A stretch of 64,000 nucleotides of DNA from Climacteris rufus (taxonomy: Eukaryota > Chordata > Aves > Passeriformes > Climacteridae): the NCBI GenBank assembly GCA_013398175.1, contig VZRZ01002437.1, forward strand, positions 556,676 through 620,675, in the 5' to 3' direction. Within the stretch, counting starts at the first letter, position 1. Each line of letters begins with the position of its first letter. A program made the position numbers and the translations under genes. The notes under the pieces are model-generated. The model searched no databases and had not been told where the DNA came from. It saw only the letters and a program-made list of their open reading frames with translations. Below, in pieces: positions 47,701 through 60,270 of the stretch.

Positions 47701-50700
47701 GTTGTTTCTTGCCAGTTAGACTAGCATACAAATTGAGCCAAGTATGCCTTTGTGGAAGTATTTCAGCCTGCAATCCATGAGACTTATAAATAGAAACTAA
47801 ACAGTGAATATTGAAAAACGTGAGGAAATGTCAAAGACATATGAATTTGTTTTAATGGAAGTATGGTCAAAAATACTATTTTCTGGTGATGGCTTTAACA
47901 AACAGACTGAAAACCAGAAAATTGGATGTCTTTGTGATGTCATTTTGCTTTAACTCATAACAAATAGAAACAATTAGAATTCCTGGGCTAGGATAAAGAG
48001 GATCTAAATAAAACAAACAGGAAAAAAAGTGGAACTATAGTTCCAAAATATTTAAAAACTTGTCAAAGGTGACTGAAAAAAAAATGTATAAAAAGCTTAG
48101 AATTTGTTTTCAGTTACTTTGATCTTCTTCCCCCTAACAGGACTGTCTTAGCAAGGTGTCCTCTCTCCCTACCTGTTTGCAAGTTGCCATAGTATATCCA
48201 CTAACAAGAAATTATATTTAATCATTATTTTAAAGTTTCACAATCTAGTACCCAGAAGCCATTATTAATGTTGGTTACTGGAAATTCAATTCAGCCCCCT
48301 GTGTGAAAGGAATTGCGATACAAGTATTTAATTACCTAATCATGTATCAATCATTATATCCAGAGAATCTTGATCCTATTCAGTGCACAAAATCTTCAGT
48401 CCAAGTTAATGAGCTAAACTCAGTATTTGCCTTCCTCCTTATTCACTGTCTTTTGATGTTATTTGTTGCAGTGTTCATATCCTGTTTTGAAGATAGATCT
48501 ATTCGTTTTCTCACAGAATTTGCTATGACATTTATCAGTACTGTTTCTGGATGCTTTGCAAATATTAACTCACTGTTTCTGCACTTCAGTGCAGAAGGAA
48601 AAGGATGTTAGTACCCTTTGTGTCTTTGAAGGAAGTGGCACATAAGCCACTGTTGTATGCATGATCTCAACTCTCAGAGCCTAAATTAAACATTCAGGAA
48701 ATAAAGAACAGAAAAATAAAGGAGAAATTACCTGTCCTCAGTAACATTTCATCTTACTTATATGTGTTCATGCAGACATTGGTTTTAGTCAAGGTAAAGT
48801 AAGTGGTTTTGACAGAAAGTAATTCATCCTACCTTAAGGATGATGTCTTAAACATGGCATCCTTGGCATATGCCTGTTTCTCTCCACTGACTTGAAAAGT
48901 AACCTATTCTTTTCACCCTAACTGATCATTTGTAGAAAATGTAACAACTTTCTTAGTATCATATATATTCTATATAGTAGAAGGAGGGATAAAATCTTAT
49001 TGAGTGGGATTCATCATATAGCTTTTCCAGGAACATATTTTAAACCTTTAACTGATGCCGTTTAATACCTAGATTTGGAGCAAATGATTCATTCCTCATC
49101 ACTAGAATACTATTTACTACCTAAGTTTTCTTCACTCCCAGGAGAGTTTTGTCCTATTGCATTCAATCTGGGAATATTTCCTCTTAGACATTTTCTTTGT
49201 GGATTTCTCCTCGTCTCTTCCATCCACTTGCTATTCCAAACTGCTTAGGCCATCTAAAGGCTTTTCTTTCAATTCTTTGTGACATTTGTTTCCTTTCACC
49301 ACCTTCCTCTTCTCCCACTGGTAAGTAAGAATATCTATTCTTATTTTGTCCTTGGCTTGTCATACCAACTTGGTTTTACCCACTATCTTTGTGTAGCCTT
49401 TCATTTCATTTTTCTTTCCCAACTACAAGGTTCAAACTACTTCTCTGACTCCAGTTCTTCACTTTCTATCCAGTTTCACTCCTCTCTCTGTTATGTTTTT
49501 TTTAATAGACTCAACCTCATTGCTACTGCTCTGGTCAGTGTACATGTCTTATATCCTTTTCAGTGATCTAGCTCATATCCCCATGGCGATCTAATTTTTG
49601 CTTCTTACATCTGGCTCCAAAAGACAAAAGAAAGTGTTGCTTTCCCATAAATGACTGTATTCTGGATCTACGCAATGCATTAAAAATGACATTCAGGCTT
49701 ACTTTCCTGGATTTCGATTGTTAAAAGAAGAGAAATCAATCAATAAATAATAAGTTAAAAAATCAAAACAAAACCAAACAAGAAACCAAAATACCACATT
49801 TAAAGGCATTATGAAATCTGGTTGAAAACATAGCTGCCTTGCTAACTCATCTCCCCCAAATCATGTTCTGCAATTTATAGGAATGAAGCTGTTCTATACT
49901 GTTTACTTTTTTCAGACTTCCATAGTCTAAACTGCTGCAGAGCAAAATTAACCTCCTTCTCCTCAGTCTCCTGCTGCTCAGACAGTTTTGAATAGCAGCA
50001 GGAAAATATGACAAAAGGCTCTTGTCAGTTTTAACTCTGCTGTAGCCTGTCAAATCTTTGGGTTACAGCAGTGGCACTCCAACTGTCTGTCTGCTGATTT
50101 AGAAAGCAAGCACCGCATTGCCTTCATTCAGTTTATCTTTTTGAGAGGTTTTTTCAGAATTTTTAAAAGACCTTAGATTCTGCAGAAGCTGATAAGGGCT
50201 TGGAAAGAGTGAGTATATTCATTAATAACTCAGAGCAAATTTCCAGGCTGACATTAATTTGGTTCACCCATGTAAGTGAACTGGAATTTAAGTATTACAT
50301 TGCATTTTGATATCCTGATATTTCTTTATGATGAATATCTCACAGTGTGTAATGAAATTAACCCAAGTACTAGGAACATCACAAGAAAGTGATCCTGCTG
50401 AGTGTTCAACTGAATGAACACAGATAGGCAAATGGTCTCTTTTAACATTTGAGTGTCTCAAAGGAATTATGAAGGCAAGGTCTGGCATGTAGGAAGCTAA
50501 AACATCAGCCACTTTACAAATACTTTTCTTCAAAGATTTTAATTTTTCTTTTTCTTCTGCCTGTACACAGGTATGGTTTGTATTATTGTCATCAGTTAGG
50601 GGATTGTATACAATGATGCTTCATGTGTGTATCAGATAGAATCCTCATTTTGAAATCTGTAATTTCTTGTCACTTTAACACAAAATGGCAAGTGAAGGAT

Positions 50701-53700
50701 GATCTTTACCCTGTCAGGCTTCACTAATGTATTGCAGCTCCCGTAGTGTTCTCCTTAAGAGTCAGAATGCTGTGCTGGATGTAGGCAACATTAAAAATAT
50801 CACTAACCCCCACATCTAGCCTTTACTTTAAAGCATTTTAGAAATAAGCTGTTGTGTTGAAATTGCTTTGTCCAAGTCCTTTAAAGACAACAATAGCAAA
50901 AAATCATGCTGCCCTCTCTCTCCTTGGCCTGGAAAGACCTGGATATTCTAGCTGTCTCTGTAGCCAACTCCACTGGAATTTGAAGAATTACTTCAAAGTT
51001 TGATTGTTGGTATCCCAAACCCTGTTAAACTCTGGACAATGCTTAGGGAATTAGTTTCAGAGCAATATTTAGTGTCTAAAGGACCATGTCTGTTTAATCT
51101 GGCAAAAGCCATCTCAGCAGTGTTATTAAGGCACTGAGGGAATTTTCAAATGCTGGTGTCTTTGTTCTTCTTCCTTCTGGCATATATCCTGAATTGCTCC
51201 TAGATCAGAGAGATGTGAAAGTCCCTCATGATTAAGGGTCTCTTTGTGCAAATGTGTGAGTGGCCCTGTGCCAGACCACAGCCTTTCATTTCTCTAAAAC
51301 CTTCACCCACAGATGACAGACAGTAGAGTGACTGAGTGATAGCTGTTAGAAAGAAGGTGAAAGAGAGAAAACTGGAGTGTTGGCAGATTCACAAATATGT
51401 GACTATTCTTCCATACTTATCACAAGGCGATAGTGGCTGCTGAACTGGGTATTTCTTTGCAAAATCGTGTCCATTTAGGCACAGGGAGAGAGAAAAACGT
51501 TCAGGAATCTCATGTCATCTGCCTTCGTTAGAAACTGTCCTTGCTATTTTGTTCTGCTGATGCCTAAGCTGCTGCAACTTGCTGATTTCAAGTGTTGGTA
51601 AACAATTTGAGGATAGATGATGCTTTTGATTTAAGCAAATAGGGAGTGATTAAAGCTTCTGATATCCTACTGCATCTGTACTCAACCAGCTCTAAAAGAA
51701 TTTGAAGTGACGCTCTTGGATTCATGTAGTTTGATGTGGGCGTCCGTATACTGTGACTCTATAAGTTAATTAATACATCTTGTACTTGGTGGTAAGTATC
51801 TTGTACTTCTTTCAACTGAAACAAAACAAAACAAACCCAAACAGGAAGGTTTTAGAATAATGCTTAGATACCCTTATTTTTAACATGACATGTTAGTCTG
51901 GTTCTAAGTCATCATTGCCTGCTTTGTCTTAGAAATAGAAAAGTCTGGAAGACGGCTTAGTTGTCATTTCTTCACCAAAGTGTGCCCAGAAGATAGGAAA
52001 CCTATTTCTGGAGTTTACATGGAAATTGTTACTAGGCAGTAGGATTAGGATTTTGCAAAATATTTATTAGAAATGTCTAAGTTTCAGCTCAAGCCTGTTT
52101 CTTCACAGTCTGTTAAAAAGTGTTATTTGTAGCAGATTTTCAGAGTTTTCTGTGAAATAAATTTTCCAAACCTCTTGCACTACCCATTGTCTGTGTAGTT
52201 TTGTTTGTTGGGTTTTTTTTTTTCCTAAGATATGTGGTGCTTTCTGGTTTATAAGTGAGATTCTTTCCTGATTTCCATTAATAAGGCTCAGAACCTTACT
52301 ATCAAGATAGTTTTCTATTTCTAATCTGGAAGTTTTAGGGAGTTTGGTCAAGATCCTGATGTAGAACCATTATATAAGGTTATATAAACTATGTATTTCA
52401 TATAAAAGGGTGCCAAAATCATTAAAATTTGGTGCAAATACGATTCAGTTAAAGATATTGATATAAAACTCCCAACCCACCAACCCTGAAGCTGATATGC
52501 AAACATATATACCTAAACATATTTTCTTGAGGGCAATCCTGAAAGGAGTTTACTGTTGTAGTATTGTATACAAACTAGGGTGGGGTATTTTCACTTGAAA
52601 AGCAATGCAAGCATGCAATTTTCATTTAGATTATATTCTTGCACTAGCCTCTTTGATGTAATTGTAATTCTATAGATATGTGTGAGAGTAGCCATAGCCT
52701 CCATCAACACATGTAATTTATAAGCACACCCAGTGCTGTGCTGTGTAAGTGCTTTTAGGTTTGGGACTCTCTTAATCATGGAGAATAAGCTTATTAGAGA
52801 AAGGAAAAAAAGTATATTTTTAATGAATAAAAGTAGATCTGTTCATTTCTCCAAAACAAGGCAAAAATGCTGAGAATAGTAAGTGTTCTAATTGTAATTC
52901 CAGAAACTTCTCATGGTATTTCTTATTTATTTTATGTAGCAAAATTCATGCGAAAATTTCAACTCCCCAGTCTAATTAATTCTGCTCACTAAGATTCTGA
53001 CTGGTAAGTCTTCTCTAGGCTGAGCTTTTGTGGTTCTGCTGTTCATATTACTTAATTATTTTAGTCAAAAAATTCTCTCTATGCTCATTTGCCTCAATTA
53101 ATTTCACTCAGTTATGAGTGGATCCAAAGCAAAGGCCATTTAAGAAGAATTTTTCAATAGTTTTTGCTTATTTTAACCTCTAGAGTCTTTCATTGGTTTC
53201 GCCAACATGTCTGCTTTTTTGGCACACCTGCTTTTGCTGCCTAGATTGTGTTATCTCTTTCCTCAGAATCAATCCTGTGCAGCTTGTGACCAGATGCCTG
53301 ATTAAAAAGTCAGCAGACCTTGAGTGCAATTACTTCAGCTCTATGGCATTCACACATTAAACCCAGTGTTAATTGTTTCCCATTTTTGTAACGATCCATA
53401 TAATAGGATAAAACCAGAAGAGATCATTTCTTGAAGCTAAAACAGCAGAAAATAAAGACATTTACTCTCATTAATCATCTCAGTATAAAATTAAACACAA
53501 CCACAAGTAAACATGGAGGGTCTTTGTGCTAGATACCAGTGAAAATTATCATTTGTACTGTTTAAAGTATTTAGTCTGGAGCCTTGCACAATGCCCATAT
53601 TTGTTTATTTGAGTTTAGACAGAAAGCAGGATGAAACAAAGTAGTTTTTGAGTTTCTGCTTTGAAGGAGTTTCACACCATTATTTATACAAGCATTATTT

Positions 53701-53943
53701 GGATATTATCATAGATCAATGTCCATATCACGTAATATGTAAATTTACTCATACTTTTCCAGAAATTACTGGTTCTATGGTTTCATTTGGATTGTTCAAT
53801 ATGGTATCATGTCACTTTAGTTATGATCTTTTCACATTTCAAAAAACTTAATTAAAAATAGCTTTATAGTAGTGTCTTGGATTACATGAAGGTATAACCA
53901 AAGGAATGTATTCTATCATCATCTCCATCACCTCTCAATGAAT
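47701..53943. other. unannotated 6.2-kb stretch
   Basis: 49060-49560 is pyrimidine-rich on the plus strand and might be an old antisense insertion, but I could not match it. A 102-codon plus frame (48303-48611) has a hydrophobic centre and no recognisable homology. A-rich tracts lie near 49755-49790 and 51819-51845. Confidence 0.5.
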
Positions 53944-54564
53944 TGTTAATGACGGGTCATTCACAACAGCTGACCACTGCACTCCCCACCCTCCAGACTG
54001 CAAGCTGGGCATTAGATAATGAAGAAAGAGAGGCACCCCTGGTGATGCCTCCTTATCTTCACATCAATGACTCAGCCCTGATAACATCCTCTGAGAAGGA
54101 GCAGCTACTGTGTGGTGGGCCATGCCCACTAATGGGCCATCAAGGCCACCTGGAATGATTCATAAATGACATCATTCATTGTGATGTACCCCACCATCAA
54201 GGGAGGAACTGAACATTCTACCTGTATAAAAGAAGGGTTGGGGAGACACAGAGGCAATCACTTCCACTGGGTTTCTAGAGGAGAGGAACTCCACAAGTAC
54301 CACTGAATATCCAGAGACAGACTGGATTTTTCCTGAGGATCATCACTCCAACAGGATTGCGGACACCTTTTAATTGGACTGCTAGCACCACCCTGACCAA
54401 CAGGGTGTCAGGTTGTATTCTGACCTTGTCAGTTTAGGCTGGTGTTTCCGTATTACTGCCTTTATTTTAATTTATCCTATTAAATTGTAGTTCTGACTTG
54501 GAATCTCTCGCAATATATTTGTGTGGGGTTAATTCTTCTGCTGGTTTGTTTCCAAACTAGCACA
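53944..54564 (+). mobile_element. avian ERV solo LTR (probably ERVL class)
   Basis: It opens TGTTAATGACGGGTCATTCA and closes CCAAACTAGCACA, giving TG...CA ends about 620 bp apart. TATAAA lies at 54225-54230, followed by a leader-like region. A GACCAACAGGGTGTCAGG block comes near 54395, and ATTAAA at 54479-54484 may serve as the polyadenylation signal. It then reads TTGTAGTTCTGACTTGGAAT and TGTGTGGGGTTAATTC. This arrangement matches LTRs I know from songbird genomes. No internal retroviral sequence is adjacent, so it is a solo LTR. Flanking bases (GAAT versus ATTAG) do not form a clear target duplication, so the ends may be off by a few bases. The 71-codon plus frame inside is not a gene. Confidence 0.8.
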
Positions 54565-54711
54565 ATTAGCAAGAAAGGATTGCCTGAAAACACTGTGAGT
54601 GAGCTGCGTAGATGCTAGCAGACTAATGTCATCATGAAACAACTCTGGTAATTATGCCAAAACTTACATTTATGCATTTTCACAACCATTTAATAAAAAT
54701 GTTTATACATA
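54565..54711. other. unique spacer between LTR and CR1
   Basis: About 150 bp of unassigned sequence. Confidence 0.5.
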
Positions 54712-56110
54712 ATATCATAGAGTTATAGAATCACAAAAATGGTTTGGGTGCAGTTGGAAGGGACTGTAGATATCATTTAGTTTCAATCCCTTCTGCTATA
54801 GGCAGAGACACCTTTCATCTAGACCAGGTTGCTCATAGCCCCATCAAATGTGTGCTTGACAACTTCAGGATTGGAGCATCCAAAACTTCTCTGGACAACC
54901 TGTCCCAGTGCCTCACCACCCTCACAGTAAAGAATTCTTTAATCTTTTTTCTGAAGCCATTACCCTTTGTCCCATCACTATATGCTCTTATAAAAGTCCC
55001 TCTCCAGCTCTCTTGTAGGCCTAATTTTGGTTTTGGAAGGTGATATAAAGTAACTGTGAAACCTTCTCTTCTCCAGTCTGAACAGACCAACTTTCTCAGC
55101 CTGCCTTCATAGAAGAGGTGTTCCAGCCCTCTGATCATCTCTGTGGCTCTCCTCTTGACTCACTCCAACAGATACACATCCTTCTTCTGTGGGATTCTTC
55201 ACACTGCTGACAAAGATGTTAAACAGCACCAGTCCCAAAAGGGACCACTGAGGAATGTCAATAGCTTGGTCTCCACTTGGACATCAAGCTGTTGACTGCA
55301 ATTCTTTGAGTGCAACCAAAATCCTTATCTATTGTGTGGTGCATCTGTCAAATCCATGTCGCTCCAGTTCAGAGACCAGGAAGTCATGCCGGATACACTA
55401 GAATGTTTGCACAAGATCAGCTAGATGATGGCAGTTGCTCTTCCCTTACCCACAAACACTGTAATCACATTGTAGAAGGCCAGCAAGTTTTGCAGGCATG
55501 ATCTGCCTTTATTGAAGCCATGTTGTCTGTGACCAATTTCCTCCTTCTTTTCCATGTGCCTAAGCATAATTTCCAGTAGGAGCTGCTCCATGATCTTACC
55601 AGGCAACCAGGAGAGACTGACAGGCCTGTAGTTCACCAAGTCTTCTTTAAAAGACCTTTTTAAAAAATTGAGATAATGTTTCCCCTTTTATAGCCAGTGG
55701 GAACTTCACCAAACTCCCATGACTTCTCAAATGTGATGGATAGTGGCTCAGCCACTTCACTTGCCAGTTTTCTCATGACCCATGGATATATCTTAGCATG
55801 TTTCAAGGATTTGAGTACTTTCAGATTTCTTAGAAGGTCTTGAATCTGATCTTTTCCTGCTGCAAGCAGCTTTTTATTCTCAGTCCCTGCCTTTGCCTTC
55901 TGCAACTTGGATGCTGTGTCTGGAGCACTTGCTGGAGAGAACTAACACAAAAAAGTTATGTACCTCAGTCTTCTCCATACCCCAGGTAACCAAGTCTCCC
56001 ATTTTCTTCTGCGGAGGGCTCACATTTCAATTCTTCTCCTTTTATCACTGATATACATATAGAAGCTTTCCTTATTGCTTGTGATTCCTGAGCAGATTTA
56101 ATTCTATTAC
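54712..56110 (-). mobile_element. CR1 LINE, long copy with broken ORF2 reverse transcriptase
   Basis: Read on the minus strand from 56110. A region encoding LYVYISDKRR leads to frame 55905-55660 (...PLSITFEKSWEFGEVPTGYK). Then frame 55639-55421 begins VNYRPVSLSWLPGKIMEQ and continues through HRQHGFNKGRSCLQN to GRATAII. These are the N-terminal fingers and palm of the CR1 ORF2 reverse transcriptase. Downstream, past stops and shifts, LCKAF-like and VLFNIFVSS strings follow to about 55200. There the sequence jumps to the CR1 3' region (CAGAGGGCTGGAACACCTC, then CTTCTCTGGACA complement). The deletion removed the catalytic YxDD/FADD segment. The two main frames are separated by a frameshift near 55640-55660. 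The copy ends with ATTCTATAACTCTATGAT at 54712. It is dead, strongly 5' truncated and moderately diverged. Confidence 0.97.
55421..55905 (-). pseudogene. CR1 ORF2 reverse-transcriptase fragments (two frames)
   Basis: The two open segments (55905-55660 and 55639-55421) are successive pieces of one ancestral reading frame. ORF2 normally encodes an endonuclease followed by reverse transcriptase, which carries out target-primed reverse transcription. Only the region just before and within the first reverse-transcriptase motifs survives. There is no endonuclease domain and no catalytic YxDD, so no activity is expected. Confidence 0.93.
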
Positions 56111-58059
56111 ATATATCCTGTTCTTGTCATCACTTAATAATGAATCTTCCTATATTTATTTTCTCATAGATGACCTCGCTGTTTGCTGGTAGTTGACTAT
56201 TTGATTTTACAAGGAAATATCTTTGCGGGGAGTGGGGAGGAATAGATATATTTCTTATTTATTACTGTTTTAGAAATCAAAGTATGAAAATGAAAATCTT
56301 AAAGTAAAATTTATAATTATAGAAATGCAATTCAGAGATTCAAGAAAAGAACAATACTTTATGAACATGGGGAAAGAACCAAAGGAAGATTTGATTTTTT
56401 TTTTTTTTTTTTTTTTTAAAGAAGGAAAGTATATCTCCAAAAACAACCAGAAAGCATAATAATTTAGGTCCATCAAGCAGGACACACTGCTAACCACAGT
56501 AATCATGTGGAGCTGTTACTACTACCTGTGTTATTTCCCCATGGCTCTATTGTTGTCTTTACTTCATCCAGTCTTCAATCAGATTGTATATTTTGTAAGG
56601 GAACAGCATTCTTTCCTATGTTATTCAAATATTTCCTCTCACAGTGCTACTTTTCTGTTCTCTCTTCCATCCTCTCCTCCTCAGTGTTAAGCCTTTTATA
56701 ATCAAGTGAATTAAAATTATAAACATTTTTTCTACTTCAAATTATACAGTAATAAAATATTTATTTTCTGGATAGCATTTGCCATCTGAGCATCTTAAAT
56801 TCATTTGCAAATATCATGTTAGTTTTAGAAAACATTATGCCTAGCTGAAAAAAAAAAGGCAATGATTTTTCCCACTTACCAATAAGCAAAAATGTTAAGT
56901 GTTTCACATCACTGGCAGCTAACAGCAGCTGGCCACCTTCAAGAGGTACTCAGTACCTGGAAGACAGACCCCAGGTACCTTATTCTGAGTCTAAATGGAA
57001 ACTTTCTATTGATTATAGTGACTTACATTTTATTACGCATGAAATGTGTCACAGAGTCTGTCTTCTAACTCCATGTCCTGTACGTTAAGCACATGATCAC
57101 CCTCCTTCCCTCAGGTGAGAATGACTACTTATATTCCCTCACATATTGGCTGCTCTGTCATTTTCAGTTTAGCTTAGAAACTCAGTATCATGAATTCTTA
57201 AAGATGCCACTTGTCTGACCTGGCCCCTGATTTTAATTGTTAAGATTCAGGCTAGCATTCCAGATGGTCCCCTCTACCAGGGCTGCACAAACTGGGCCTG
57301 GTTGGTGTTTTGCCATTTCTAAGGAAAGTGCCAGCTGTTATTCATTTTGCTTGTTACTGAATATCATTCAAGATTATACTAGTGGGCAAAGTCCTAAAGG
57401 ATATTTGGCATTACTGCTCTGGTGAATATCTGTAGCCAGTGTTATTGAGTAAACAGTTTCATCTATGCCTGATAGTCATTTTATGGAAAAAAAAAGACTA
57501 AAGGAAAAAGCAAACCCAACCCAAGAAATTAGAACACATCTGTCTTTCTTTTTCTTCCATCTGTCAACCTAGGGCATGTACCGTATCAGTTTTTTCCTAG
57601 TGTGGGATATATTTGGCTTTGTCATTATGAAGTTAACCATGTATAGCTTGATTTTGAATTATTTTGATTACTTTTACTGTTCTTATTAAGAGTGCTACTC
57701 AAAATATATTATTCCAGAAGGTTTCTAGTTTCAGTTCTAGAGATTTTGAACTATACATTTTTTCTAAGAAATAAGGATAAATAGTGTTGCCTCTACAGAG
57801 CAAAACTCATACCCTCTGGTCTTTTTCAAAGTGCACACAAGATATTTCTTTAATATAGACATATTTTAGGCTTTTGTTTGCATATGATATAGAATGAATT
57901 AATAATAATTTTGATTGTATTCCTTTCAATAAAACTATAACTAATATTATCTATAACTATTCCAATGGAAAAGATAATTTTGTGATAAGCACTTATCCAA
58001 ATGTAGTCTTACCTGCCTTTTTCTCTAATTCCCAGAACTATTGCAGAGAAATGCCTGAT
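56111..58059. other. unannotated; includes 23-base T-run
   Basis: A T homopolymer spans 56395-56417. No other element is recognised. Confidence 0.55.
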
Positions 58060-58450
58060 ACCATAAAGGCTGATCTAATTCCCCTACCTGCTGTTTTTCT
58101 CCAATACATTGTTTCAGCTGTTGGGATTCCGACTCTGTGCAGTATATGTGCTGTTTTAAGGACCCAAATGAATACATCTCTGCCAAGTGGGACTTGGCTG
58201 TTCTATAACCCTGCATATATGGGAGGGAGGTTTGGTCTGGCCAAAAGTGATGGATGCTTGATGCCTTAGTAGTCTGGCTAGTCTGTCTTTGCATAATGGA
58301 GGTATTAACGGTGTAATTACCTGTCAATGAAATCAGCATTCCGTATTGCAGTGCAAGGCCTCCATTACCTTCTGAGGAATAACTGCAGGCTTTGGCCTTT
58401 AATGAAGCATGCCTGTCATTTCATACTGAAATGTCGATCTTGCTTTGACT
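58060..58450. other. candidate conserved non-coding block
   Basis: About 390 bp with balanced composition and CpGs near 58129, 58310, 58342 and 58433. A TTTGCATAAT octamer-like site lies at 58288-58297 and the palindrome GTAATTAC at 58313-58320, followed by CCTGTCAATG (TGTCA, TALE-type core). Both strands happen to be open for 95-104 codons (58025-58339 minus, 57982-58269 plus) without recognisable domains, which can occur in conserved non-coding DNA. Regulatory function is inference. Confidence 0.3.
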
Positions 58451-58954
58451 GCCACATAATTTTTTACTACTCTTTTTTTGGACATTGTATAATTCAGAAG
58501 TTAAGGTCAGACTTCATATATAGTTCATTAATTGCACATAAGAATTTGATCTCCTGGTAGAAACTAGAGAGATAAGCTATTAAAAGAATATGTATTTAAT
58601 TGATTCCAGGGAGTTCAGGCACAGGAATTTGCACACACAGACAAAACACTGACACACAAAACACTTAATGTCAGAACTCAGTGATTATTTAATATACTTA
58701 AAGCTTGTTTAAGAAGCCATAATCAGATTTAATTTTTTATAGCCAAGGAATACTTATTAGCACACATTAGAAGGAAAATCCAACCCTACGAAGCAAAAAA
58801 GTAGGTTATGTACAAGTGTCTCCAGTACAAAAGATAATATCTATGAGTAATGTAATTTAGATTTAAAAGGTTGGTAAAGTCAGAAACATTCATAACAATG
58901 GCTGTTAGATGACAAAAAAAACTTTAAATTTTATTAATTTTGGTGTTAGTGAAA
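58451..58954. other. unannotated sequence
   Basis: No element recognised. Confidence 0.5.
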
Positions 58955-59050
58955 ATGCTGATAAAACAATCCTAATCCCACTGAGATCAGTGAAAAGCTT
59001 TCCAGTGGCTTTACTAGGTTCTAAATTAGGCCCAGGTTTATTCCTCCTAC
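58955..59050 (-). repeat. possible ancient amniote interspersed repeat
   Basis: On the minus strand, GGGCCTAATTTAGAACC, AGCCACTGGAAAGCTTTTCA and CTGATCTCAGTGGGATTAGG resemble a common reptile/bird repeat. That repeat is built around 'GGGCCTGAT...CCATTGAAGTCAATGG...CAGTGGG' blocks. The match is loose. Confidence 0.35.
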
Positions 59051-60194
59051 AAAGGAAATTCAAAATTGTGTGAATAAGTATTAATGTCTCAATTTCAGAG
59101 AATTTTCTAAACCTTGTTTTGCCTCCTTTTTTCACTGCTTTTTTATGTTACTAGCAACTGTAAAGTAATGACATATTCTTCCTCTGTTCACCCTCTCTAA
59201 AGAAAATGAACACCTTTCCACTTTCACATTTTTTGAAGAAGTAGGCGTGGTTGTCTGCCATTTTGACTAGTGATCATCCTACTTGCAGTTCCTGTGAAAA
59301 TATCTCAGACTTCCATATCTGTGATCTGTCAACAATAGAGATCAAACCAGAGAGTTTGGATGCATTCTTTACATGCCTTGTCAACCTGTGAAGGCTGAGA
59401 TAAGGTGGCTTCCACAGGCATTGAGCTCTGTGATTTATTCTACAGTTTGATAACACTTTAAATCTGAAAGTGCTGCCATGCATTTTCATCCATCTGTCAC
59501 AGTAAGATCATATCAAAAGGATCCCGATCTACTACTATGTGAGAAATTGATATTACAACAAGTCAGTTCAATGTGCCCACATATAGAAAGAATTTATTTT
59601 ACTATTTTTCTAATGCTAAATTCTTACTCAGAAGTGCATCCTGTTTAGTCAGTAGATAGCTAGTAATGTAATGTAGAATTTATCACAACATAACAATACT
59701 TGTTAATGATTGGTTTAGGTTTAGATACAACCCATATGGACTTCTTTTTGTAATATTATCTGGAAAATGAAGACACATAGAGCATGTGCAATTACCTTTA
59801 CAGTACTTTTTGTGAAGTGCAATTTCATTCCTTTGTGGCCTTGTTTCTCCTGCTTTTATTTAAATTAGTACTGTTGCGCAAAATAAAATGAAACAGAAGG
59901 TTTGTGCTTGTCAGTTTGTGTAATGAAAAACTAGCAAAATAGGTACAAATTACCCGTGAAATGTTAGTAAATGTTGGGCTCAAAAGTCCGCAGTTCTTGG
60001 CTATCTGTATTAATTAACATGGCCATATGTACTAGGTGGAAAGTGCAGAAATAAATCCATCAGTTTTAAACACTGGGATCAAAGGTAATGGCATCCAACA
60101 AATTCTGTGAAATGAGAAACTTGCTAGTAGGTCCATTAGAAAATTATACGCACCAATCACTAAATTGTTTTATATTCAAAGTAAGTGTCCGATG
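59051..60194. other. unannotated sequence
   Basis: No element recognised. Confidence 0.5.
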
Positions 60195-60270
60195 TCCTGC
60201 TTTCTCCAGTTTTGTAGACAGAAAACGGAGAAGTCACAGGCCAAGGTCATATAAAGTTCAGTAGTTTTCA
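60195..60270 (+). mobile_element. possible MIR-like fragment
   Basis: TTTTGTAGACAGAAAACGG followed by AGAAGTCACAGGCCAAGGTC and ATATAAAGTTCAGTAG follows the MIR core layout ('acagatgaggaaac...gtgacttgcccaaggtcaca...agt.agtgg'). Strongly diverged and short. Confidence 0.4.

Noticed and set aside
48303..48611. 102-codon frame with a hydrophobic centre resembling a membrane segment
   Set aside because: T-rich codons give F, L, I and V by chance; no homology recognised and no flanking splice signals that I trust.
49060..49620. Pyrimidine-rich stretch suspected to be an antisense retroelement
   Set aside because: I could not match any ordered set of diagnostic segments to a known family.
54744..55501. 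Plus-strand frames of 63-99 codons
   Set aside because: Antisense of the CR1 element at 54712-56110.
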